The notes under the pieces: model-generated
What the model saw: the letters and a program-made list of their open reading frames with translations, nothing else
Database searches by the model: none
Told to the model about the DNA's origin: nothing
Assembly: GCF_024170005.1 (NCBI RefSeq)
Contig: NZ_JALJXJ010000007.1
Location: forward strand, 248,001-312,000
Length of the DNA: 64,000 nt
Source of the DNA: Azospirillum lipoferum
GTDB taxonomy: Bacteria > Pseudomonadota > Alphaproteobacteria > Azospirillales > Azospirillaceae
Direction: 5' to 3'
Made by a program: the position numbers and the translations under genes
Shown: positions 42,939 to 51,096 of the stretch, piece after piece
How the letters are laid out: each line of letters opens with the position of its first letter
How positions within the stretch are numbered: the stretch's first letter is position 1

Positions 42939-44285
42939 GTGTCGCTGCGGATGCGCATCCTGGCCCTGATCGGGCTTTTCCTGCTGCTGATGGCAACCGC
43001 CGGCGGGGCGGTGATGGTCGCCAACGCCCGTGACGCCGTCCGCGCGGAGATGGCCTCCGCCCTGGAACTGGGCGGCGCGCTCGGTCTCGCGGTGGCGGAG
43101 CGCGGTGACATTCCCGGCGGCATCGCTATGCTGAACGGGCTGGGATTGCGCCACCTGCGCTTCATCGGGGCCGACGGTTTGCCGAAGCCCGAGCCGGCGG
43201 AGCGACGCGCACCGGACTGGTTCGCTGCGCTGATCGGCGGAGACGTGCAGGAACGGCGGCTGGGTGCGGGTGGTCTGCCTGTGGGTCTGCGCATCATCGC
43301 CGAACCCTGGGACGAGATCGCCGAGGTCTGGGAGGATATGAGCGATCTCGCCGCCGCGATGCTGGCGGTCGGACTGCTGCTGATGGGGGCGGCCCATCTG
43401 GCGGTCGGGCGCGCCCTGGCGCCGCTGTCGCGGCTGGAAGCCGGGGTGGAACGGCTGCGCGCCGGCGATTACGCCTTTTCGTTCGATGGCCGCGGCATTC
43501 CCGAACTCGACCGGCTCGGCAGAGGCATCGCTGCGCTGGCAAACGGGCTGGCGGCGGCAGAGTGCGAAAATCGGCAGGCCGGCCAGCGGATCGTTGCAGC
43601 GCAGGATGCCGAAAGGCGGGAGATCGCCCGCGAAATCCATGACGAGCTGGGCGCCGCCCTCTTCGCGATCAAGGTCGATGCCGGCCGCATCCTGCGCCTG
43701 CGCGACGGTGGAGCCGAAGGCGAGGCCACCAAGGAAGCAGCCGAGCGTGCCGGCAAGATCCTGGACACCGCAGGGGAGGTCCATCGGTTGAGCCGCCGCA
43801 TCCTTGCCCGCCTGCGCCCTGCCCTGCTGGACCAGTTGCCGCTGAGCGAGGTTCTGGCCGAACTGGCCGGCGACTGGATGCGGCGCCAGCCCGACATCGC
43901 CCTGACCCTCGCCATCGAACCGGCATCGGCAGCCGCGGATCTGGATGGCTGCGACGAGGTGCTGCGGCTGACCGTCTACCGGCTGGTGCAGGAATCGCTG
44001 GTCAACGCCTTTCGCCATGCCAAACCGTCGGCCATCGCCGTCAGCCTGCGGATCGATCCGGAGACGGTGGAGATCATCGTCACCGACGACGGACCCGGCC
44101 TGCCGGAGGGTGACGAAGCGGGAAAGGGCGGCTTCGGCATTTCCGGCATGGCGGAACGGGTCCGCACCCTGGGCGGCATCCTGTCGATCGGAGCGGCGGC
44201 AGGCGGCGGCACCCGGCTGTCGGCCCGCCTGCCGCGACCGGCCCTCTCTCCATCCTCTCCGCCAGCATTGGAGCGCATGACGTGA
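42939..44285 (+). CDS. NarL-type sensor histidine kinase (HisKA_3)
   Basis: 448 residues: two membrane helices (about 7-28 and 136-156) flanking a small periplasmic sensor, a HAMP domain, then the HisKA_3 phospho-acceptor His234 in AREIHDELG and a HATPase_c domain with DDGPGLP and GFGISGMAERV. The start is a GTG with a GGGAGAG site. Its stop overlaps the response regulator start by 4 bp. It is divergent from the PQQ alcohol dehydrogenase gene, as regulators of quinoprotein alcohol oxidation often are, so control of exaA is likely but inferred. Confidence 0.87.
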   Translation: MSLRMRILALIGLFLLLMATAGGAVMVANARDAVRAEMASALELGGALGLAVAERGDIPGGIAMLNGLGLRHLRFIGADGLPKPEPAERRAPDWFAALIGGDVQERRLGAGGLPVGLRIIAEPWDEIAEVWEDMSDLAAAMLAVGLLLMGAAHLAVGRALAPLSRLEAGVERLRAGDYAFSFDGRGIPELDRLGRGIAALANGLAAAECENRQAGQRIVAAQDAERREIAREIHDELGAALFAIKVDAGRILRLRDGGAEGEATKEAAERAGKILDTAGEVHRLSRRILARLRPALLDQLPLSEVLAELAGDWMRRQPDIALTLAIEPASAAADLDGCDEVLRLTVYRLVQESLVNAFRHAKPSAIAVSLRIDPETVEIIVTDDGPGLPEGDEAGKGGFGISGMAERVRTLGGILSIGAAAGGGTRLSARLPRPALSPSSPPALERMT

Positions 44286-44914
44286 CCCGCACCATCCTTT
44301 TGGTCGACGACCATCCCATCGTCCGGGCCGGCTGCCAGCGCCTGCTGGCCGAAGCGGCGCTCGGCCGCGTGGTGGAGGCGGAGGATGTCGGCAGCGCGCT
44401 TGACCGGTGGCGGGCGGAACGGCCGGATGTCGTCGTCCTCGACCTCAACATCCCGGGCGACGGCGGCGGCATGGCGGTGCTGCGCACCATCCGGGAGGAA
44501 AGCCCGGCGGTGCCTGTCCTGATTTTCAGCATGCATGAGGATCCGGCCATCGCCGCCCGCGCGCTGAAGGCGGGTGCCAGAGGCTACGTCACCAAGAACG
44601 ACGCACCGGACAGTCTCGCTTCCGCGATTGGAACGGTGCTGGCCGGGCGCATCCATCTGGACAGCGGGCTTGCCCGCGACCTGGCGTTGATGACCCTGTC
44701 GCCGCCATCCGACCCGCTGGCCGCCCTGACCCAGCGCGAACGGGAGATCCTGGCCCTGGTCGGACGCGGGCTGACCGCGGCGGCCGTCGCGGAACGGCTG
44801 GGGATCAGCCAGAAGACGGTGGCCAACACCTGCACCCAGATCAAGGACAAGCTGGGCGCCGACAGCACCCGCGCCCTGATCCGCATCGCCATCGACAACG
44901 GTCTGGCCGATTGA
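44282..44914 (+). CDS. LuxR/NarL-family response regulator
   Basis: 210 residues: receiver domain with acidic pair DD (9-10), phospho-acceptor Asp54 (VVLDLNIPG) and Lys in YVTKNDAP, and a C-terminal LuxR helix-turn-helix (LTQREREILALVGRGLTAA...). GTG start overlapping the kinase stop. It resembles the AgmR/ErbR/ExaE group that activates PQQ alcohol dehydrogenase genes, which fits the neighbouring exaA. It converges on mntR with a 7-bp gap. Confidence 0.88.
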   Translation: MTRTILLVDDHPIVRAGCQRLLAEAALGRVVEAEDVGSALDRWRAERPDVVVLDLNIPGDGGGMAVLRTIREESPAVPVLIFSMHEDPAIAARALKAGARGYVTKNDAPDSLASAIGTVLAGRIHLDSGLARDLALMTLSPPSDPLAALTQREREILALVGRGLTAAAVAERLGISQKTVANTCTQIKDKLGADSTRALIRIAIDNGLAD

Positions 44915-44921
44915 CCGCGGC

Positions 44922-45380
44922 TCAGCCCGCCTTGGCCAGCGCGCGGCGGAAGGCGTCCAGCGTCTCGGCGCTGACATGGTGTTCGATGCCCTCGGCGTCG
45001 ATGCGCGCCGTGTCGGCGCTGACGCCGAGGGAACGGAGGAAGGCCACCACCGTCTGGTGGCGTTCCCGGCTTTCCTCGGCAATCCGCCGGCCGGATTCGG
45101 TCAGGAACACCGCCCGGTAGGGTTTGCGATAGACCAGTCCGTCGGCGGCCAGCCGGTCCAGCATGCGGGCGACGGTCGGCTGCGCCACCCCCAGCCTTGC
45201 GGCGATGTCGACCTGCCGCGCCTCCTGCCCGTTTTCGATCAGGTCGGCGATCAGTTCCACGTAATCCTCGGCCAGGGCGGAGCGCTGGGCCTCCCGCGTC
45301 TTGCGGAAGCCCTCGGCATGGAGTTCGGCATCGGGCAGGTCTGCCCCGGCTCCTCTGGCCCCGCCCCCTCTGTCAGTCAC
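44922..45380 (-). CDS. mntR: manganese-responsive regulator MntR (DtxR family)
   Basis: 152 residues, matching E. coli MntR (155). An N-terminal winged helix ([17 protein letters not shown]) is followed by the metal-binding/dimerisation domain with HHVSAE (HHvs motif) near the C-terminus. A GTG at 45380 with GGGAG upstream is taken as the start; an upstream ATG at 45452 would add 24 residues across the promoter region. It is divergent from mntH and should repress it when Mn2+ is plentiful. Confidence 0.88.
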   Translation of the reverse strand: MTDRGGGARGAGADLPDAELHAEGFRKTREAQRSALAEDYVELIADLIENGQEARQVDIAARLGVAQPTVARMLDRLAADGLVYRKPYRAVFLTESGRRIAEESRERHQTVVAFLRSLGVSADTARIDAEGIEHHVSAETLDAFRRALAKAG

Positions 45381-45416
45381 GCCCCACACTCCCGGAAAAA
45401 AAGTTCGGGTCCGGAA

Positions 45417-45436
45417 AGTATAGCATCTTGCATACT
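45417..45436. promoter_or_regulatory. candidate MntR-binding site between mntR and mntH
   Basis: The 20-mer AGTATAGCATCTTGCATACT has 5-bp symmetric ends and resembles E. coli MntR boxes in its AT-rich palindrome with central GCA/TGC. A second weaker dyad (GGTA...TACC) follows at about 45446-45466. Confidence 0.5.
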
Positions 45437-45496
45437 CGTTGTCCCGGTACATACTTGATTGATACCAGTTCGCAAGTTCGGTCGGGAGTCACGCCG

Positions 45497-46855
45497 ATGT
45501 CGCAAGCCGAAGCCGCCGTGCCGCCCCACAGCGCCTGGAGATACTCCAGCCCGGGCGCGGAAATCCGGCCGAGCCTGCCGGAAGTCCATGCCTCCGTCCC
45601 GGTGCCCCAGGGCGGCCTGTGGCTGCGCCGGCTGCTGGCCTTCGCCGGGCCGGGCTACATGGTGTCGGTCGGCTACATGGACCCCGGCAACTGGGCGACC
45701 GACCTCGCCGGCGGGTCGCAGTTCGGCTACACGCTGCTGTCGGTCATCATGCTGTCGAACCTGATGGCGATCCTGCTGCAATCGCTGGCGGCGCGGCTGG
45801 GCATCGTCACCGGACGCGATCTGGCCCAGGCCTGCCGCGACCATTACCCCCGTCCGGTCAACCTGATGCTGTGGGTGGCGTGCGAGGCGGCGATCATCGC
45901 CTGCGACCTTGCCGAGGTGATCGGCACCGCCATCGCGCTGAACCTGCTGTTCGGCATCCCGTTGATCGGCGGCGCGCTGATTACGGCGCTCGACGCCTTC
46001 CTGGTGCTGCTGCTGATGCAGCGCGGCTTCCGCTATCTGGAGGCCTTCGTGGTGGCCCTGCTGACGGTCATCGCCGGCTGCTTCCTGGTGCAGATCATCG
46101 CCGCGGCTCCGCCGGTCGCCGCCGTGCTGCACGGCTTCGTGCCGACGACGCAGGTGGTGACCAACCCCGGCATGCTCTATGTCGCCATCGGCATCCTGGG
46201 CGCCACGGTGATGCCGCACAACCTGTACCTCCACTCCTCCATCGTGCAGACCCGCGCCTATCCGCGCACCGACGAGGGTCGGCGCGACGCCATCACCTGG
46301 GCCACCATCGACAGCACCATCGCCCTGATGCTGGCCCTGTTCGTCAACGCCGCCATCCTGATCCTGGCGGCCAGCGTCTTCCACGGCAGCGGCCATACCG
46401 AGGTGGCGGAGATCGGCGAGGCGTTCGAACTGCTGTCGCCGCTGCTCGGCCTCGGCATCGCCTCCACCCTCTTCGCGGTGGCGCTGCTGGCCTCGGGCCT
46501 CAACTCCACCGTCACGGCGACGCTGGCCGGGCAGATCGTGATGGAGGGGTTCCTGCGGCTTCGCCTGCCGCACTGGGCGCGCCGGCTGATGACCCGCGGG
46601 CTCGCCATCATCCCGGTGGTGGTGGTGACGGCGCTCTATGGCGAAAGCGGCACGGCACAGCTGCTGGTGTTCAGCCAGGTCGTGCTGTCGATGCAGCTTC
46701 CCTTCGCGGTCATCCCGCTGGTCCGCTTCGTCACCGACCGCGGCAAGATGGGGCGCTTCGCCGTTCCCGGCTGGGTCGCCGGGCTGTCCTGGATCGTCGC
46801 CGGGCTGATCGTCGTGCTGAACCTGAAGCTGCTGTACGACACCATTCTGGGCTGA
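45497..46855 (+). CDS. mntH: Nramp-family manganese transporter MntH
   Basis: 452 residues with eleven predicted membrane helices. The metal-binding signatures of Nramp are intact: DPGNWATD in helix 1 and MPHNLYLHS in helix 6. A roughly 45-residue hydrophilic N-terminal tail precedes helix 1. The ATG at 45497 has GGGAG upstream and is consistent with the family start. It imports Mn2+ driven by protons and is probably repressed by the divergent mntR. Confidence 0.93.
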   Translation: MSQAEAAVPPHSAWRYSSPGAEIRPSLPEVHASVPVPQGGLWLRRLLAFAGPGYMVSVGYMDPGNWATDLAGGSQFGYTLLSVIMLSNLMAILLQSLAARLGIVTGRDLAQACRDHYPRPVNLMLWVACEAAIIACDLAEVIGTAIALNLLFGIPLIGGALITALDAFLVLLLMQRGFRYLEAFVVALLTVIAGCFLVQIIAAAPPVAAVLHGFVPTTQVVTNPGMLYVAIGILGATVMPHNLYLHSSIVQTRAYPRTDEGRRDAITWATIDSTIALMLALFVNAAILILAASVFHGSGHTEVAEIGEAFELLSPLLGLGIASTLFAVALLASGLNSTVTATLAGQIVMEGFLRLRLPHWARRLMTRGLAIIPVVVVTALYGESGTAQLLVFSQVVLSMQLPFAVIPLVRFVTDRGKMGRFAVPGWVAGLSWIVAGLIVVLNLKLLYDTILG

Positions 46856-46933
46856 GCGCTGTTGTGCATCCGGCGGGACGCTTTATCTGAAAGACCGTCC
46901 CGTTCGGGTGTGCATCGCCGCGGAGGATCAGAC

Positions 46934-47371
46934 ATGACCATCGGCCGTCAGCGGATGACGTGGGTCTGGCGCGGGGGACTTCTCGCCGCAGTCGCCATGC
47001 TGTCCGCCTCCTGTGCGAACCCGCAGGCCGAACTGGCACTGCGTGCGCCCGAGGCGATGGTCGGGATGAGCAAAGGCAATCTGCTGTCCTGCGCCGGCGT
47101 GCCGGAACGCTCCGCCGTTTCCGGCAATGCGGAGTATCTGGTCTATACCCGCCGGCAGACTCTGGTCGATCGCGACGTCGATTGGGAGCCCAGCCCCTGG
47201 CTCGGCCCGCGCGGACCGATGCTGTGGCAGCCCGACGTGACGACATGGTCCCGCACCTACAGCTGCGAAGCGACCTTCGAGCTGCATGGCGGACAGGTCG
47301 CCGCCGTCCGCTACAACGACAGGCGCGATCCCACGCTCTGCTACCAGATCGTCGGGAATTGCATGCGCTAG
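46934..47371 (+). CDS. small lipoprotein, BamE/SmpA-like
   Basis: 145 residues. A lipoprotein signal ends with LSASC (Cys about 27); the domain that follows contains RAPEAMVGMSKGNLLSCAGVP, close to the 'l.gms...ll.c.G.P' pattern of SmpA-like proteins. Aromatic-rich middle part, several Cys. The ATG at 46934 has a GGAGGATC site. Likely attached to the outer membrane. Function unknown. Confidence 0.7.
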   Translation: MTIGRQRMTWVWRGGLLAAVAMLSASCANPQAELALRAPEAMVGMSKGNLLSCAGVPERSAVSGNAEYLVYTRRQTLVDRDVDWEPSPWLGPRGPMLWQPDVTTWSRTYSCEATFELHGGQVAAVRYNDRRDPTLCYQIVGNCMR

Positions 47372-47396
47372 CTGTCGGCATGGTGACCGACGCCCT

Positions 47397-47428
47397 GCCG
47401 CCTCCCGCCTTTGCAGGTGGGAGGCGGC
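47397..47428. terminator. hairpin between two convergent genes
   Basis: A 13-bp stem (47397-47409 with 47416-47428, one G-T pair) and a 6-base loop in the 68-bp gap between convergent genes. It lacks a clear T-tract, but placement suggests bidirectional termination. Confidence 0.55.
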
Positions 47429-47439
47429 CGGAAGCCAAA

Positions 47440-47937
47440 TCAGGCGGCCGGAAGCGGAGAGGCTTGGCGGGCCAGCAGCTTCCAGGTTCCGTCGACCTTC
47501 TTCCAGACCTGCAGGACCTTGATATGGGCGGTGTTGGTCTTGCCGTCGGCCAGGTTGTTCACCGAATCGAAGGTGTGGCGGGCGACCGCGATGTCACCGA
47601 TCACCTGGATCGCATGGTCGCTGAGATCCAGCGCCTTGAAGGCGCTCTTGCCGTCCAGGCTGGCGACGAAGGCCGCCTTGTCCTCCAGCCGGCTGTTGGA
47701 ATGGCCGTAGGTCAGCTGGTCCATCGTCATCGCCCGCAGCGTGGCGCCGTCGCCCGCCAGCATGGCGTCGCGAAGCGCGTTCACCGCCTTCGCCACCAGC
47801 TGCTGGTCGTCATCGGCGGCGAGAGCGCCGCTCAGCGGTGCGATGGCGGCGGACATCGCCAGTCCGGCGGCGGCGGTCGCAAGCAGAACGCGGCGCGAGC
47901 GGATGTGGCCGGATTTGAAAGCAGTCTTCTTGAGCAT
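47440..47937 (-). CDS. exported NTF2-like (DUF4440) protein
   Basis: 165 residues. The N-terminus has SRRVLLATAAAGLAMSAA, a signal peptide with a Tat-like twin arginine. The mature part shows the DUF4440/SnoaL pattern (ALRDAMLAGDGATLRAMTMDQLTYGHS ... KVLQVWKKVDGTWKLLARQ). Such cone-shaped folds bind small ligands or act as isomerases; the function here is unknown. Confidence 0.78.
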   Translation of the reverse strand: MLKKTAFKSGHIRSRRVLLATAAAGLAMSAAIAPLSGALAADDDQQLVAKAVNALRDAMLAGDGATLRAMTMDQLTYGHSNSRLEDKAAFVASLDGKSAFKALDLSDHAIQVIGDIAVARHTFDSVNNLADGKTNTAHIKVLQVWKKVDGTWKLLARQASPLPAA

Positions 47938-47998
47938 GGTGACCCTCCCAATCGATTGCAGTCATACCCACCTCGGAACGCCGGTGGGTTCATGAAGT

Positions 47999-48028
47999 AG
48001 TATACTAGTATCCACATCAGCGCCACAA
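47999..48028 (-). promoter_or_regulatory. candidate sigma-70 promoter for the DUF4440 gene
   Basis: On the minus strand TATACT (47999-48004) serves as -10 and TTGTGG (48023-48028) as a weak -35 with an 18-bp spacer, about 60-90 bp before the start codon. Confidence 0.35.
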
Positions 48029-48086
48029 ACCATTGGGGTGTGCGCCGGTTCGCCGCAGACCGATGTTGCGGTTTGCTCGAACTCGG

Positions 48087-48146
48087 CCCGGCGATTTTTG
48101 GCCCAGCGATTTTTGGCCCAGCGATTTTTGGCCCAGCGGATTTCGG
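48087..48146 (+). repeat. 15-bp tandem repeats, four units
   Basis: Units of CCCAGCGATTTTTGG at 48102-48116 and 48117-48131, flanked by near-copies at 48087-48101 (one change) and 48132-48146 (diverged). They lie in the upstream region of the basic membrane protein gene, which itself contains a 15-bp repeat with the same TTGGCCCAG core. Confidence 0.85.
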
Positions 48147-48274
48147 ATTGGCATGCCCCGATCCGCATGGGCTTATGTGACTTTCCGGAGATCATCTTGT
48201 GATTGGCTGCGCCGGACCGGCCGGGCGGCTATGCTCCCCGCCGCGGTGACGGCTTCGAAGGCGGGGAGAGGGGA

Positions 48275-48679
48275 ATGGCGACCAGACGGCGGAAACTGCC
48301 GCGCAAGCGCAAGGGCCGGCAGGCGACGGCGGTTCGCGGGGCGGCGACGGAGCCGGTCAACACGGGCCGGCCGTCAAAAGGTGGATTGGCCCAGGGCGGG
48401 TTGGCCCAGGGCGGACTGACGACGTCGGTCAGGGGAACCGCGGCGGTAGGCAAGGCGCCCAAGGGCCGCGGCCGGGTGCGCTACGTGCCCACGGCCGATG
48501 CCGCCGCCGGCCGCTTCCTCAGTCCGGAACAGCAACATCTGCTGAAGAAGCGGCGGGAGGCCGAACAGCGCGAGGCGAAGGACCGCCGCACCGCGCTCGC
48601 CATCATCCTGGTGCTGGTCCTGCTGGCGGCGGGTGCGGTCGCCGGTCTGGTCTGGCTCTGGCGCTCGTCAGCCTTCTGA
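48275..48679 (+). CDS. basic single-span membrane protein of unknown function
   Basis: 134 residues. The N-terminus is very basic (MATRRRKLPRKRKGRQ); a Gly/Leu/Gln repeat (GGLAQGGLAQGGL) encoded by 15-bp DNA repeats follows, then a charged helical stretch (LLKKRREAEQREAKDRR), and a C-terminal membrane helix. A strong GGGGAGAGGGGA site marks the start. The layout suggests a tail-anchored inner-membrane protein with a cytoplasmic, possibly nucleic-acid-binding arm. Not recognised. Confidence 0.65.
   Translation: MATRRRKLPRKRKGRQATAVRGAATEPVNTGRPSKGGLAQGGLAQGGLTTSVRGTAAVGKAPKGRGRVRYVPTADAAAGRFLSPEQQHLLKKRREAEQREAKDRRTALAIILVLVLLAAGAVAGLVWLWRSSAF
48386..48415 (+). repeat. 15-bp direct repeat inside the basic membrane protein gene
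   Basis: TTGGCCCAGGGCGGG at 48386-48400, followed by a copy at 48401-48415 that differs only at the last base, giving the in-frame peptide repeat. The core matches the noncoding repeats at 48087-48146. Confidence 0.8.
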
Positions 48680-48690
48680 CCGCGACACCG

Positions 48691-49227
48691 TCAATGCGTC
48701 GCCCCGGCCAGTGCGGCGGCGTAGCGTTCGGCCAGCAGCGGGCTGGCGGCGGCACAGGCCTCGGCCACGAGGCGGGAGCCTTCCACATAGGCGTCGGCCC
48801 GCTCGACGCTCCAGGACAGCGGGCGTTCGACCGCCAGCGCCTGCAGGATCGAGATCTGCTCGGCCAGCTTGATGCGCTTGGCTCCTGCCGGTGCCGCGGC
48901 GAGGCGGGCGGCCTGGATCGCCTTGCGCTCGGCAATCGCCTTGCCGACATCCTCCGGCGCGTCGCTGACCGCAGCGACCAGATCGGCGACCTCCTGACCG
49001 AACCGCGCGGCCAGATCGGCGACGGTGGTCAGCCCGTCCTCCACCGCGTCATGCAGCCAGGCCGCGGCGATCTCGGCAGGCGTGCCGCCGGCCTGCGCCA
49101 CCAGTTCCGCCGTTTCCGACAGGTGCGAGACGAAGGGCGTGCGCGCCCGGTCCGGCCGATAGGTGCCGTCATGCAGCTCCGCCGCATGACGCAGCGCCGC
49201 GACGACCAGTTCCTTGTCCATGAACAT
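48691..49227 (-). CDS. small HD-domain hydrolase, SpoT/MESH1-like
   Basis: 178 residues. The HD core has ELHDGTYRPD..TPFVSHL (first His), AAAWLHDAVEDGLTTVADLAARFG (HD doublet plus ED), which is the pattern of RelA/SpoT hydrolase domains and MESH1. No synthetase or TGS/ACT domain is present. It may therefore hydrolyse (p)ppGpp-like nucleotides, although broader HD phosphohydrolase activity is possible. The ATG at 49227 has GGAGGAGA upstream; the next ATG is two codons on. Confidence 0.78.
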   Translation of the reverse strand: MFMDKELVVAALRHAAELHDGTYRPDRARTPFVSHLSETAELVAQAGGTPAEIAAAWLHDAVEDGLTTVADLAARFGQEVADLVAAVSDAPEDVGKAIAERKAIQAARLAAAPAGAKRIKLAEQISILQALAVERPLSWSVERADAYVEGSRLVAEACAAASPLLAERYAAALAGATH

Positions 49228-49324
49228 GTTCTCTCCTCCGCGCCGCAGGCGGGTGAAAGCCTTGGCCCGCCCCGGCGGCGACAGTCCGCAGGAAAGCCCG
49301 TTCTCCGGGCTTGGCCGAACCTCT

Positions 49325-49759
49325 TCAGGCGGCGCGTGCGATGGGAAGGCGGCGACAGCCGGTCTCGAACGCATGCAACCGGTTCCGGAAATGCTCCGCC
49401 GTCGCGCGGTCGAAGTCCAGACTCTCGGCCGGCGGCACATCGCCGCGGATCCGCATGTGGATCGCCACCCGGCCGTCATGCGTCAGGTGCAGGTCGAAGT
49501 CGCCGATCAGCCGATGGAGCCCTTCGCCTCCATCTTCGCCATGACGGGACCGGTAGAGCACCTGCAATCCACCCTCCCGTTCCACCAGTTCGACGGTACC
49601 GATGTCGGCCATGCGCCGTGCGAGCGCGTCGGCCTCGCCGCGCAGGCGGATGGCCACCCGGGAGAAAGCGGCACGAACATTCGCGTCGAGCGGTTCGTGG
49701 TCGAGAGCACGCTGGGCCGGGGCAACGGACCAGCGGTGGGACGAAACATCGCGATGCAT
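49325..49759 (-). CDS. hypothetical protein
   Basis: 144 residues from the ATG at 49759, with a weak GGAG upstream. Soluble, with alternating charged and hydrophobic strands (LVEREGGLQVLYRSRHGEDGGEG, DFDLHLTHDGRVAIHMRI) and no signal peptide or membrane segment. It is not recognised. Codon use matches its neighbours. Its relation to the HD protein downstream on the same strand is unclear. Confidence 0.5.
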   Translation of the reverse strand: MHRDVSSHRWSVAPAQRALDHEPLDANVRAAFSRVAIRLRGEADALARRMADIGTVELVEREGGLQVLYRSRHGEDGGEGLHRLIGDFDLHLTHDGRVAIHMRIRGDVPPAESLDFDRATAEHFRNRLHAFETGCRRLPIARAA

Positions 49760-50151
49760 CGGAAAAGGCACTCCTCGGGGGAGGCGTGGACGGGCCGATC
49801 CCGGCGCGTCTCCCATCCTTTCCCTTAGCATGCTGCACCGCAACGACAGGGCGCGACATATCGTCAACTGGTATGACCACTTGGCAGGCCTGCCGTGTCA
49901 ATTGCGCGATCCAAGGCCCTCGGGCGGTCTCACGCATCGCCAGCGGTTCCCTGTCGGGCCGGGCGAAGCCGGCGGCATGGCCGGCACCGGTTTCGTTGTT
50001 CAGGCTCTGCCCGGACGGCAATGCCGCCATCGCACGGCGGATGGCATCTGGCGCAAGGCGGAGGGGGGGCATCGCTGCCCTCACCCCGTCCCCGCCACTG
50101 ACCATACCGTAAAGGAGGAACGGCGGATTGACCCATCGGGACCAGCTCCCC
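49760..50151. other. intergenic region, nothing recognised
   Basis: 392 bp of ordinary base composition between the hypothetical gene and the end of the membrane-protein gene. No gene, repeat or clear terminator seen; it should hold the promoter of the hypothetical gene. Confidence 0.4.
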
Positions 50152-51075
50152 TCACGCCTGTGCGCGAGCGGGCTGCATCGCCGGTTCGGCCCCTGGTGTC
50201 GCCACTCCGTCCGGCGCAGCTTCGGAAGCGGGCTCGCCGGGCTTCGGACCGGCGGCACGCAACTGCAACGCCCTGCCGAGCAGGTTGAACCAGAACTGGG
50301 ATCCCAGAGCCGTGGCGCAGGCGGTGATCAGCCAGCCGGCCAGCGCCTCAAGCCATTTCATCGTCGATTGCGGCAGACCGCTGCCCCAGCCGACCGGCAC
50401 CTGAAGGTCGTTCAGCTGTTTCTGGAGCGACGGTATCACTCCCGGCGGCTCCGGATTCGCCATGCCGGTGTTCGATCCTGCGTCGCCGGCCTGCGCCTTT
50501 TTCGCCTCCGCAATGATCTCTTCGGCACGGGTCACGGCCAATTCCCGGACCAGCGGCTGAGTCCAGAAGGTATGTGCGATCGCCAGCGTGTTGATATTGA
50601 GGCCCGCGGCGAGAACGAAGCCGAACATGAACAGGACGAGTTGGACGTTGCGCTTGTACCAGCCGCCCACACGGTCCATCGCCTCGTTGTACCAGGCTTC
50701 CAGCTCCGCGCGGAACTTGTCCGGATCGTTGCCGGCTATGCGCATCACCACGTCGAGCGGACCGGCCGAGGCACCGCCGCGCCCCACGCCTTGTTGTGCG
50801 GCGAGATCGGCCACCACCTTGGCAAAAGTCGACCCCGACAGGTAGGACGGCAGGCGCCCTCCCGACAGCCCGACGATGAGCGGGTGCTGGTAGAACATGC
50901 GGGCAAGCCCGGTCATGTGAGGGTCGTTGAGGAGCCCCTGGATCCCGGCGCGCAGATTGCGTCCACGCCAACTCGTGACGTTGGCGAGAATCTCCTGAAG
51001 CACGCTGCAGGCCAGCGAGGTCAGAAGGAAGACCAGCATCAATCCGATAGCGGTTTCGAGTATCGCTCCAAGCAT
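50152..51075 (-). CDS. membrane protein linked to the patatin-like gene
   Basis: 307 residues. An N-terminal membrane helix (AIGLMLVFLLTSLACSVLQE) is followed by a soluble region, a middle helix pair near 145-165 (VLFMFGFVLAAGLNINTLA) and another hydrophobic segment near 240-265, then a Pro/Ala-rich tail. The N-terminal 'E......Sl.ce..qE..a....RG.nL..gi..LL.dp' pattern occurs in an uncharacterised bacterial membrane family. It lies 21 bp after the patatin-like gene. It may anchor that protein or act as an immunity or export partner; this is speculative. Confidence 0.65.
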   Translation of the reverse strand: MLGAILETAIGLMLVFLLTSLACSVLQEILANVTSWRGRNLRAGIQGLLNDPHMTGLARMFYQHPLIVGLSGGRLPSYLSGSTFAKVVADLAAQQGVGRGGASAGPLDVVMRIAGNDPDKFRAELEAWYNEAMDRVGGWYKRNVQLVLFMFGFVLAAGLNINTLAIAHTFWTQPLVRELAVTRAEEIIAEAKKAQAGDAGSNTGMANPEPPGVIPSLQKQLNDLQVPVGWGSGLPQSTMKWLEALAGWLITACATALGSQFWFNLLGRALQLRAAGPKPGEPASEAAPDGVATPGAEPAMQPARAQA

Positions 51076-51096
51076 CGTTCGCCTCTCCGGTGGGGG

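Larger units (their letters stand above)
47938..48274. other. intergenic region with 15-bp tandem repeats
   Basis: 337 bp between divergent genes. It holds the candidate promoter for the DUF4440 gene, a TAGTATACTA palindrome near 48000, and the repeat array at 48087-48146. Short frames across the repeats have no family resemblance. Confidence 0.5.
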
